Positions 54,101 to 64,000 of a stretch of 64,000 bases of DNA are shown piece after piece. The stretch's first letter is position 1. Each line of letters opens with the position of its first letter. Under the pieces are notes generated by a model that was not told where the DNA came from, did no database searches, and worked only from the letters and a program-made list of their open reading frames with translations. The position numbers and the translations under genes were made by a program. This DNA is from Vicia villosa (lineage: Eukaryota; Streptophyta; Magnoliopsida; Fabales; Fabaceae): NCBI RefSeq assembly GCF_029867415.1, contig NC_081186.1, positions 21,207,915 to 21,271,914 of the forward strand. The letters run 5' to 3'.

Positions 54101-55332
54101 TGTATGTTCCGTTAATTAAATTAGTCTTTTCAGTAAAATATTGAGAATTTTTTTTTAAGTCGTGATAATGTGGCATGATGACATCATGACAAAAGTCAAA
54201 ATATTAAGTAAGCAATTTAGATAAGAAACTAAATTGAAACCTTTTAGTTAGTTAAGAGGTCGAGCTAGTACTAAACAAATTGCAATTAAAATAATTAGAC
54301 TAAAATGTCATAACATTTTACCAAACAATAACATATTATTTATTAGATTAGAACTTCATATCAATGGAGTCTTGAGTTTAATAGCATTAAACTAGAAATT
54401 TGTTATATTTATTGATTCAAATCAAAAACATTAAACCAAAATGGAGAACCAAATAAGTGCTTATATGAACTAATAAATAATCAACAAGGTATTTCTCTTT
54501 ATATATTGATTGAATAAATTGTATATATTTGTATGTACAAACTATAATTAAAATATCTTTGTAACTTTTATTTACCATACCATAATTTCTAAACATTTTA
54601 GATTAACAGAATGAAACCAAATGCATTCAACCACAAATTTATTACACTCTTTGATTCAAAATAAATGGATTAAATTAAAATGACATTAAACATGTTCTAA
54701 AATAGCATAAGGTGTACAGAGACACTACTACAAAGGTCTACACAAACACTATTATAAAAGGTGTACACAAAAGATAAACATGATTATGGTTGGCTCAAAA
54801 CATATTTTGGTCATTTTTGAAGTCTTTTTGTTCTTTGGGATTGACTTAGTCAAAGAAAGACGTGGTGTAGACTCGCGTGGCGTTTCCTGACTTGATGGTG
54901 CAGACTCAAGTGGTGTTGTCTGATTTGGTGGTGCAGATTCACTAGGTGCTTCATAATCATATTCACCAGCATGCCTATTACACGTGTATAATTCACAAAT
55001 CACCTCACCATACAACTTAAAGCACAACATGATATTCACATAGACTAGTCACAAAGGAATAAAGTGACAGCAAAATAAAATTTAGATAGTTTTGAAAGTC
55101 ACAGAAAAATTGGGGTTTCAGCTAAGATTTTTTTCTATAATTTCAATCCAAAAAGAAATGACATATTGGTAGATTAAAATGTACAAAATAAATCAAGTGA
55201 CAACCAAGTAATCTCAAAAGTACAAACCAAACAACATGCTAAACTAGATATTTATGCCAAGAGACTAGTCACAAAGATGGCTTGTGTCATTGTTTACAGT
55301 GATTTTTAGTAAACAACCGTTAGTCTTCCAAA

Positions 55333-55336
<4 letters not shown>
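54101..55336. other. AT-rich region, one weak minus-strand frame
   Basis: Mostly featureless. A minus-strand frame at 54752-55039 encodes a Ser/Thr/Pro/Glu repeat (SAPPNQTTPLESAPSSQETP), derived from an imperfect 30-bp tandem repeat near 54885-54945. I do not recognise it, and it could be a fragment of a larger lost gene. Confidence 0.3.

Positions 55337-55409
<73 letters not shown>
55337..55409. repeat. TA microsatellite
   Basis: Uninterrupted TA run of about 73 bp. Confidence 0.97.
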
Positions 55410-55412
<3 letters not shown>

Positions 55413-56503
55413 GTAACTTACAGCATCGACTAGATTGATCCTAGGACATGTGCCTAAGTGATTATGTCTTAGTGATCGAATTCATCTTCTTGTCTCTATT
55501 CTAAAAGGTTTTCGAATTTACAATTGATATAGAGGTAATGGAATATGCAACAATCAAATTTAAAGAAAGACTTAAAGGACTTCGACTGCAAATATAAAGG
55601 AAATAACGCGATAAAAAAATATGTAAATGATTTGCATTAGTAAAATGAAAACAACATTAGAATGACCATGGTGTTACACGTACATTCTCTGCAAACTCGT
55701 TCTCCCACACTTTGTACAAAATGAACACCACGAATCTTAACATAAAAGACTCATATTTATACTAATTCGACCCTAACGGTCTTCTCCTAACGAAATGCCA
55801 CGTTGCTTCCACGTGTTCCGTTGGCTAATACGGATTACTTCGAAATTCAAATATTCCCGCTCGAAGCTTTTCGAAAACGCGATCCACGTGACTTATTAAA
55901 ATGCGTATACCCTTCAAAAAATGTTGCAAATATCTTCGATTCAACATAAAGAAAGAAGCTCTTATTCGAAGGAACTCCAAGAAATGTCTTTGCATGACTC
56001 TTTCTTATTTTCTCTTTGAAACATACAATCTAACAACTTTGTTTTGATCGTCGAAATCTCTAGCTAACAAATTGCCCCCAATAAATGTCTATTTCGAATG
56101 AGATGTAGAAATAGGCATTTCTTGTCACTTCAGATTTCAACTGCTTTAACCTTTTGATCTTCTAAAATTTAATGGCGTCATTATAAAAATCATGACGTTT
56201 CTTTCCAAACGTCTCATCAAGACGTGCGCCATCAAGGTGATCATTACTCATAATAAGTAGGAGTGAGGCTAAAAACTGTGCAACCGTCTGGACAATCAAC
56301 CAGCGTCAAACGCGTATCTCACTAACTTTAAACCATAAATTTTCAGAATAGTAAGAGATTAACTTTCGTCCCTATAAAAAGTGACCCTTGTCACTTTCAA
56401 TTTCTTTCTTCTTACTTTCTTCAGAAAAAAGTTCTCTAATATCTTCTCTTTCATAAACCCTTTCAAAAAATTGAAATTTTCTTCAAACAAACTTTAAACT
56501 TCC
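55410..56503 (+). promoter_or_regulatory. Upstream region of the plant mobile domain pseudogene
   Basis: No gene is seen until the ATG at 56504. CTATAAAAAG near 56371 is a good TATA box. It is followed by a CT-rich leader with CTTTCTTCTTACTTTCTTC, which fits a transcript start near 56400. The wider stretch could be an LTR of the element carrying the gene, but termini are not identified. Confidence 0.4.
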
Positions 56504-57250
56504 ATGGCTCCCGGTAACCAAAACTCAAATAAACGCAACTTGAAGATGCTTCTAAACTGATCCTGAAGATCTCAAAGCCGTTGCAAGTGGGAAACCAAGA
56601 ATATGTACCAGAACCTCCTTATCTTGAAGAAAAATGTAGAATCTATGCCTCTCAGGTATTAATTCCTCTTGAAATTTATGGTGAATCACACGCATTTATG
56701 GATCCACTCCTTGACCCTAATGTGAACATGCATTATGAATTATTTCCCAGTTATCATAGGTCTAGACCTCTTGTTAGCAAGAACAAAGTAGATGATAAGG
56801 GGAATCCTATTTTAATTGAAACTGTGGAAATTCGACAAAACCAAGCTACGTCTTCGACGGAAGATTTAGTAGCTTAAAAAACCATCGACTAGAGTATATG
56901 ACGAACACTCTTAAGGTGTTTCGATCTGTCCCTTTAGCGAAAGATCATGAACCTTATTATACTTGGCTAGAGAAATTTGAGGCGAAAAAATCTCAATTCT
57001 GGAAAGACTTAGGGATTTATGATTTAATCCAGCCGTCAAAGACTGGGCTTGAGTATAATCAACCAATGTTAGTAGCGTCCTTGTATTTCTGGGACGCATC
57101 TCATAACACCTTCCACCTTCAATGCGAATAGTTACATCCACACTTTTCGATGTGGATGCTATTACTAGGCTTCGCCCGATTGGATAAGACTTTGATCCAA
57201 ACTATATGGATGTAGATACCATTAAGTTTGGTGGAAGTAAGGCTACCTAC
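56504..57250 (+). pseudogene. Plant mobile domain protein fragment, broken
   Basis: Resembles the plant mobile domain (aminotransferase-like) proteins found in host genes such as MAIN/MAIL1 and in retrotransposons. ATG at 56504 (MAPGNQNSN). A one-base shift follows near 56550, then an open stretch to 56874 (FPSYHRSRPLVSK), then one from 56898 with VFRSVPLAKDHEPYYTWLEK and MLVASLYFWDASHNTFHL. After another shift come LFDVDAITRLRPIG and DFDPNYMDVDTIKFGG, the domain's signature region. Stops near 56877, 57131 and 57187. The gene is cut at 57251 by an Ogre LTR, so the C-terminal half is missing. I cannot tell whether it was a host gene or the extra ORF of a retrotransposon. Confidence 0.75.
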
Positions 57251-60200
57251 TATAGCAACCTGCCCTAAAAATTATGATTTTAGAGTCGCCACCTATTCTA
57301 CCAGGGCGAATAGGAAACCTTACGAAGTTTTAGAGAAATTCGGGTAAGATATTATATTCGGGTCAACGGAAGGTGTTAGGCACCCTTAACCCTTTCCTAA
57401 GGTTTTGAATTTAAAGGCGAAGGTTTATGGCTAAATATTAAGGTTTAATAGCTAAGGAAATGAATAGGGCGAAAAGTGAGATTTGGATGAATTGAGGTTT
57501 TAAGGAAGGGGACTCGCCTTGTTGCCAAGTGCCTACGTACCTCCTTATGGAGGATCAGAGTCTACGTAGTTCGGGGCAGGGTTGTATGCCTTAGAATTAG
57601 ATATGAGGTGGTTTGAAGGTATTTTGAGTTACCTTATCGTAGTTTTGAAATGCGAAGTTCGCAAGGTATTTTGAATTACCTTATCGTAGTTTTGAAAATC
57701 GATGTATTGAAGAGATGCGTTTTGAGTGTTTTAAATGGCGTACAACCCTGGTTTTATTTTGCACTATTAATCGCAATGATCAATAGGTTTGATCACCATA
57801 ATTAATAGATTAGTAGGGGATTGCTAACAATTCTAATTGATAGATTCGATTATCTCTAATAGCAAATAGATGTATTTTAATTAATTAATTTTACCGTTAT
57901 CCCTCATAATCAATAGCTTTGATTAAAAATAATAACGAATTTTTAAAGGGAAATATGCTAATCATCGTAACCAATAAGATGGTTAAAACCTTTTAGCAAA
58001 ATAAAATGTATTTTTATTTTAATTGATTAAATAATTAAATGACAGATTATTACCCATCGCGACTAGTAGATTTAGTCGAAACGAATAATAAATTAAATCC
58101 TAATATCTTGGCCAAATGGCCAGTGGGACTGGGAATACCCTAATACCTTGATCATATACTCCTAGGGTTTTTGTGATTTTTAACAATTAAAATTGATAAA
58201 ATAGATTAATCAAAATAATCGAATAATCGGGAAAATAATTCTAAAAAATTATAGCCCTAATCCTAATTTAATTATTCTAATTAAATCTAAGCATAATTAA
58301 TTAATTTTTAATCTTAACAATTAAGTAATAAAGTAAATAAAAAATATATATAATAAAACCTGGTTTTGATCCTGTGTTGCTGGCCTTGAGGGTGTATGGT
58401 AAACCTTCAGCTTTGTGTACGTTAGGTATGGATTATTGAAAATCCAATGGTTGTGGAGTGAGGGTGTACGACATGTGCCTACGCGTGAGGCATACTGGAT
58501 CTGAAGATAATGTATCTCACACAAATAAGAAAAGGAAAAAAACCAAAGGGTGAGGCTCTAGGGATCGAACCCACCCTCTCTTGCCATTCTGCATGTCCCT
58601 TTTGCCAACTGGATGGAGGGCCTATGTTGTTAAATAAATACATCCAAACAATTAAATAATAAAACATGAAATAATTAGGAAAAGTCAAAAGTTAGAGTTC
58701 AAGTGGGTCCCACGTGCTGGAACCAACCAATTGGAAAAAGAGAGAGGAGAATAGAACCGTTGACTGGCCAACGATGAATGGCCACGCATGCACCGAGGAA
58801 TTAGAACCGCTGACCAGCGATTGGAACGACGCCACGTATGAGGGTACTGCTCATCTTCTTCTTCTCCATTACCTGCGGAAACACCTGCAACTTTTCCTGC
58901 GCCCTTACTTGCGAATTTCCTCTTTCGAATTCCTGCAATTTTAGAACGCCAACAAACACGCGGTAAATGGAAACAAAAGGGGCCCAGATCCACTAAACAA
59001 GGTCTTCTGAGTTCAATGGTGAAGTCGTTTTGGTCTGAAACAACCTACAACAAGCAATACGAATAAGAAACAAGAATGTGCCCTAGCCATGGTAAGTCTA
59101 CGGTTATGCGTCCTACCCTCCATGTGAACATCCAGACCTGGTCTAAATTACTTGTGGAACATGTTACTGTCATTCGATCTCATTTAAATACAATACTATG
59201 AAAAATCCAAAGATTTGAAATATGAATGAGGTTGTTGATTATATTATGTGAATTCTAGGCACACTCACATATTATAATTTACCTGGGCTTGCTATATGAT
59301 CCTTCCCGAGTTAAATGGTACGAATGGGAGACTTTGAAACTGGCTGGAATGAAGGATTCGAATTTTCCACTTCTTCCTTTGAATTTTTTCAATTAGAAAC
59401 CTAGCCTCCCTTCTCTTTTTTTTTGTCAAATTTTCGCCCCCTAGTTTGTTGAGTGAGTTTAGAATATATAGAGGAAGGAATTAGGTCAAATATGGGCTTG
59501 GATACTATGTTATTGGAGAGATTAAAAATTGTATTATTTTCTTGCTATTTTTGGATAATTTCTCTGCATAACCATGAGCCACGAATTTTGGACCTTTGTG
59601 GATGCATCTTTGGGCCCTTGGATGATTTAAATTGAACCCTTTTAATTTGTTTCACAATTTTTGGATTTTTGCTTAATTAATTTACTTTTTAAATGAATAA
59701 AAATACAAGTAAATTAAATAATAGTCCAAAAAATATGTGAATAAAATTATAGGTCCTATATGAGCTCATAATCATGTTTGAAGTTCAAAAGTTAGGCCCA
59801 CCAATTCAAAATTGTGAAAATTGCCCATTAGGGTTTCATGCATTTCTTGGAATTCGACCAACTTGTGCACATCGTATCTCCCTCAATTTTAATCATATGA
59901 ATGCATTCTAGGACTTTTTAGAAAGATTAAAGAGTCCTTTAAAACCTCCTTTTGGTTTCATCTCAATTGAAGTTCCCATGCTCATGTTATGTGCTTTTGA
60001 AAGAGATGACCTTTTTATGACCTTTTTGGAGGACCTGTAATGCATTAGACCATATCTCTTGAATGAAGCATTTCTGGCCTTGGCATGTGAGAGACAAAGT
60101 TTTATAGATTCCAATTTCCTTCAGAATAGGCTGTGAGTGGACAATTTTTGATACTCCATGTGAAAGTTATGACCAGTCAAAGTTGAGTTGACTTTTTACT

Positions 60201-60623
60201 TAAAAAACCTTAATTTGAACCTTTTGACTTTGTTCATTTCTGAGTTTTTATTAATGAGTCATGATCAACCTTTGATCAAATGATGGATATAACTTCAAAT
60301 ACTTGATTTTGACCAAAAGTCTAGAAGTTTGACTCTACTTTGACCATAGTTGACTTTTAGGTCAAACTAGTCGACTGCGCATCATCTGAGCAGTTGCATG
60401 AGCCATCCTTGGAATTGAAGCTTGACTATTTAACCTGGAGAGGCTCTGAGGCATATGAGATACCTTGAGGTCCATTTGAGGCCTTAGAGATTCAAACTTC
60501 TTTGATAAAATGCAAACCCTAGTTTTGAATAGGAGGAGCTTTGTATGATAGAACCATGAGTGCTCTTGGGCAAATTGAGGAACCTTTGATTGAATATAAG
60601 AGGGCAAATTTTGGGGTATGACA
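57251..60623 (-). repeat. 3' LTR of an inverted Ogre element
   Basis: On the minus strand it begins TGTCATACCCC at 60623 and ends ...GGTTGCTATA at 57251, 3373 bp, almost the length of 31479-34864. A purine tract (AATAGGGGAAGC) precedes the start on the minus strand, so this is a 3' LTR. AGAGTCGCCA is at 57282-57291, and the GGAAGGTGTTAGGCACCC motif near 57369. A GGATCGAACCC word is near 58561. No gene is supported inside. Confidence 0.88.
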
Positions 60624-61380
60624 GCTTCCCCTATTCAATATTCTTTAAACCTGAAGAGGTAGATAGGCACGTCTGCCTATCGTGATCTAAAGGTAGAAGA
60701 GGATTGAATATTGAATGTCTTGAAATTTGCACTTGTTGGGAAGAAGTTATGTGGGAGATGGGCTTAAAGATGCCATCCAAGGTAAATACCCCTCTCTTTT
60801 TTTCAAAATGTGAAGCAGATGCTTTTTGGAAGGAACCACGTGTTTTGATCGTAGCATGGCCTAAAAGGGCAACCTTAATTTTATGCAATGTCATGATGCA
60901 TGTGATGTATGATGCAGTGAGTTTCTCAAAATAAATGAGAGCAATGTATGCATTATGAATGAATGAGGTATTCAATTGAATGACGCATGACTGTTAGTTA
61001 TGTTAGTTGAAGTATGTTAGTAACTTTGAAAAAGAAAAATAAAACCCTTGTTTGTTATTGATGAAGTTTTGAAGAGGATCACTGCCGAGGGACTAACGTG
61101 ATGCATAAACCTAATTGAGGAACCCTTTGTAACACCCTACACCAAAATTCTTGGAAAGGACGAGAGATGTATGGACATCACTATATGGTTGAAGCGCATT
61201 GGTGACTCCGTATAACAATCTGTGATCAGGGAAAATAAATCCCTAATTGCTGCCGGATATGATATTAATTAGCGGGAAGATTTGAAGGAGATCACTGCCG
61301 ATGGACTAACGTGATGAATAAACGTATCTAGAAATAGCGAGGGTTCGCCATTTGCTGTGTAGAAGATAATTAACTTGCTA
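60624..61380 (-). other. Ogre 3' untranslated region with polypurine tract
   Basis: Begins with the polypurine tract of the inverted Ogre (60624-60634 on the minus strand). A GATCACTGCCGA...GGACTAACGTGATG segment occurs twice (61077 and 61289). No gene is supported. Confidence 0.5.
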
Positions 61381-62095
61381 TAGTGCTAGCAAGGTGTCAC
61401 AGTTTGTGGGTAACCCACTTACTATAGTTCTAGTAAGTCGTCGTAGTTGGTATACCCACTCACTATCGTAGTTTCAGTAAGTTTATCGTAGATGGTATGA
61501 CCCACTTACTATAGCTCTAGTAAGTCTTCGCAGTTGGTCGTACCTACTTACTATCGTAGTTTCAGTAAGTTTCTCGTTAATGGTATGAACCACTTACTAT
61601 AGCTCTAGTAAGTCTTCCCAGTTGGTCGTACCTACTTACTATCGTAGTTTCAGTAAGTTTATCGTAGATGGTATGACCCACTTACTATAGCTCTAGTAAG
61701 TCTTCGCAGTTGGTCGTACCTACTTACTATCATAGTTTCAGTAAGTTTATCGTAGATGGTATGACCCACTTACTATAGCTCTAGTAAGTCTTTGCAGTTG
61801 GTCGTACCTACTTACTATCGTAGTTTCAGTAAGTTTATCGTAGATGGTATGACCCACTTACTATAGCTCTAGTAAGTCTTCACAGTTGGTCCTACCTACT
61901 TACTATCGTAGTTTCAGTAAGTTTATCGTAGATGGTATGACCCACTTACTATAGCTCTAGTAAGTCTTCGCAGTTGGTCCTACCTACTTACTATCGTAGT
62001 TTCAATAAGTTTATTGTAGATGGTATGACCCACTTACTATAGCTCTAGTAAGTCTTCGCAGTTGGTCCTACCTACTTACTATCGTAGTTTTTTTT
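61370..62095. repeat. 88-bp tandem array of paired hairpins
   Basis: CACTTACTATAG starts at 61503, 61591, 61679, 61767, 61855, 61943 and 62031, an exact 88-bp period. Each unit has two related halves. One holds CTTACTATAGCTCTAGTAAG (7-bp stem), the other CTTACTATCG...TTCAGTAAG (6-bp stem). Diverged copies flank both ends (61374 and 62100-62220). Confidence 0.95.
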
Positions 62096-62299
62096 GTAAC
62101 CCCAATAGGATCACCTGCTATAGTTCTAGCAAGCTCACCTGCACCAATAGGAATTACCTGCCATGGTTCTGACAAGCGTACCTGCATAAAAAGGGATCAT
62201 TTGTTATAGTTCTAGCAAACTTACCTTCACAAATTTCTTTGACATATCCTCAGAATTTAGGAATATGAGAGCCAGAGACCTGGCGTTGTGTATGCTGTC

Positions 62300-62440
62300 T
62301 GTACCAAGTTAGCGTGCGAAACGTAGTTTGTAGAGCATAGCGTATAAAGCGTGGTGTGCGAAGCGTAATGTGTAAAGCGTAATGTGTAAAGCGTAGTGTG
62401 CGAAGCATAGTGCGTAATGCGTAGCATGTACATGCCTATG
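62300..62440. repeat. Short array of about 14 bp (AAGCGTA)
   Basis: Words of the type GTGTGCGAAGCGTA and ATGTGTAAAGCGTA recur head to tail about nine times with small changes, followed by ATGCTTATG-type words to about 62640. Confidence 0.8.
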
Positions 62441-62640
62441 ATCCTGACATTTGTACCATGTAGATGTCTTATGATGTTGACTCGAATGCTTATGCTGATG
62501 CATATGTATATATGCTAATGTTGATGCAATCCCAAGATTTTATCTCCTTTTAACCTATGTTTACCCCTATACCACGGCTATGCTTATGCCGACTTGGTAA
62601 TGTTTATGTATGTGGATAATGCTTATGCTTATGTATATGT

Positions 62641-63060
62641 TGATTGATGTAACGAGTGGAACGAAATAATGTCTTCTATAAGACTACCTGAAAAGGTTTC
62701 TAGAATGGATATGAAAATTTGTCTTAAAGAAGACTACCTGAAAAGGTTCTTAGAAAGGATGAAATTTGTCTTAACGAAAACTACCTGGAAAGGCTGAAAG
62801 ATGTCTTAAAAAGACTACCTAAAAAGGTTCTTGGAAAGGATGATGAATGTCTTAGAAAAGACTACCTAGAAAGGTTCTTAGAAAAAGAATGTCTTAAAGA
62901 AGACTACTTGAAGAGGTTCCTGGAAAGGACGATGAATGTCTTAGAGAAGACTACCTAGAAAGGTTCTTAGAAAAAGAATGTCTTAAAGAAGACTACCTGA
63001 AAAGGTTCTTAGAAAGTATCGTAAGATTTGTCTTAAAGAAGACTACCTAAAAAAGGTGTG
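62641..63060. repeat. 35-50 bp array with GTCTT...AAGAC dyads
   Basis: About nine copies of GTCTTAAAGAAGACTACCTG followed by AAAAGGTTCTTAGAAAGGATGAAATTT. Unit length varies by deletions in the second half, while the GTCTT-N3/4-AAGAC dyad stays intact in eight of nine. Confidence 0.9.
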
Positions 63061-63224
63061 GTGTAATATATTTGCATGATGCCCCGATGATAGGTTGTTG
63101 ATAACCAAAGCGTATATAGCTTGCTAATGTTGTTAGCTCGACTTCCCAATCCCTATTTTTGAATTTTGAAGATCGTAGTTAGGAGAAATATTTGTTCGAG
63201 GTTGTAAAGTGTGAGGATGCCTTT

Positions 63225-64000
63225 TGTCATACCCCAAAATTTGCCCATACTAGTTCTCCTATTCAAATTCAAATCAAGGTACAAAGCTCCAAGACACACT
63301 CTCCTATACAAGGCTCTGAAACTAGGGTTTGGCTTATTCAAAGGAAAATCAGTAAATCAATGGTTCCAAGGCATCTCATATGGCTCAATATATCTCACAT
63401 CATCCCCATGACAAGTATCAAGTCTTAGCTCAAATGATTGGTCACTCAATTGATCAGAAAGACAACGGTCGACTAGTTGACCTAAAAAGTCAATTGTGGT
63501 CAAAGAAAAGTCAAAACTCCTGATTTTTTGTCAAGATCCTCATATTGAAGTATCATTCACCATTTGATCAAGAATTGACCATGGTTCATCAAGGAAAGAT
63601 CAAAAATCAACAAAACAAAAGGTTTCTAAATTAGGGTTTTGTATAGGAAAAGTCAACTGAACTTTGACCAGCCATAACTTTCACATGGAACATCCAAAAT
63701 TTTCCATCCAAAGCTAATCTTGAAGGAAATTTGATTCTCTACAACTTTTTCTCTCACATGCCAAGTCTAAAAATGCTTCATTTGAGAGATATGGACCAAA
63801 ACATTACAGGTCCTTTTCAAAAGTCAACAAAAAGCCATTTTTTTCAAAAGAACACACACGGGGCATGGAAAATCATTTTGATATGAGACCAAAGACTCTG
63901 GTTATAGGACTCTCTAAAGTTTCTAAAAAGTCCAAGAACTTGGAAAAATATTGAAGTATGAGGAAATGGCAAGGTGTACAAGGTCACTGATTTTTAAGGG
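63225..64000 (+). repeat. Start of an Ogre LTR, runs off the window
   Basis: Begins TGTCATACCCCAAAATTTGC like the LTR at 31479 and continues with related sequence (AGTCAACTGAACTTTGACCA near 63650). It follows a region of tandem arrays, the usual neighbour of an Ogre 3' LTR. No clean polypurine tract is seen before it. Confidence 0.8.

Noticed and set aside
54752..55039. Ser/Pro/Thr-rich minus-strand frame
   Set aside because: It is explained by a short tandem repeat and has no recognisable family. It is recorded as weak within the surrounding region rather than as a gene.
61370..62095. Regular repeats that could be taken for a CRISPR array
   Set aside because: The genome is plant nuclear, the unit is a continuous 88-bp tandem without unique spacers, and there are no cas genes.

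Overview
The window is plant nuclear DNA, almost certainly from a legume with a large genome. The tribe Fabeae (pea, vetch, lentil, Lathyrus) is my inference, because Ogre/Tat-type Ty3/gypsy LTR sequence dominates: TGTCATACCCC termini, primer sites matching tRNA-Arg, and tandem arrays next to the 3' LTRs. Only two ordinary host genes are well supported. One is a seven-exon mitochondrial malate dehydrogenase gene (3247-6136, +). The other is a small CLE signalling-peptide gene (23433-23681, -). Nearly everything else is transposable element or tandem repeat, mostly decayed and interrupted.

Layout. 1-2379: LTR end, tRNA-Asp primer site and decayed gag of an Athila-like element. 3247-6136: malate dehydrogenase, with a repeat in intron 2. 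6938-11287: 3' LTR and truncated pol of a chromodomain-bearing Ty3/gypsy element (-). 11700-13570: remains of a Sirevirus-like Ty1/copia gag and pol (+), followed by probable copia non-coding sequence to about 16150. 16164-20219: a second chromovirus-like element (-), broken at 20220 by Tat-type LTR-like DNA that runs to about 23000. 23433-23681: CLE gene. 26540-30230: Ogre/Tat gag remains, primer site and LTR (-). 30235-31474: 63-bp tandem array. 31479-36903: Ogre LTR, primer site and leader (+). 36904-44280: chromovirus-like element with two LTRs and a long gag-pol frame that lacks most of integrase (+). 44281-46499: another Ogre LTR (-). 46650-47450: copia pol fragment (-). 47950-49600: a small MULE-like DNA transposon carrying a FAR1-type domain. 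49838-50558: TA microsatellites. 51240-53100: AT-rich array with a period near 190 bp. 53590-54100: RNase H-like fragment, probably from a LINE (-). 56504-57250: plant mobile domain pseudogene cut by an Ogre LTR (57251-60623, -). 60624-63224: Ogre 3' untranslated sequence with several tandem arrays. 63225-end: start of another Ogre LTR (+).

The strongest unexplained signal is a set of short, regularly spaced dyad-symmetric words inside unrelated mobile elements. The MULE-like element has eleven 20-bp palindromes spaced 38-40 or 49-51 bp apart on both flanks of its FAR1-domain frame. Two chromovirus LTR groups carry 12-bp word pairs, inverted, with a constant 10-nt gap. At the matching place in a third set of LTRs these are replaced by arrays of TACGCGTA spaced 11 bp. 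The Sirevirus-like DNA carries TAATCGATTA pairs 20-22 bp apart. An Ogre 3' region has an 88-bp array in which each half repeat folds into a hairpin with base-pair-preserving changes. Spacings close to whole helical turns suggest DNA-binding sites, but this is inference from spacing only.
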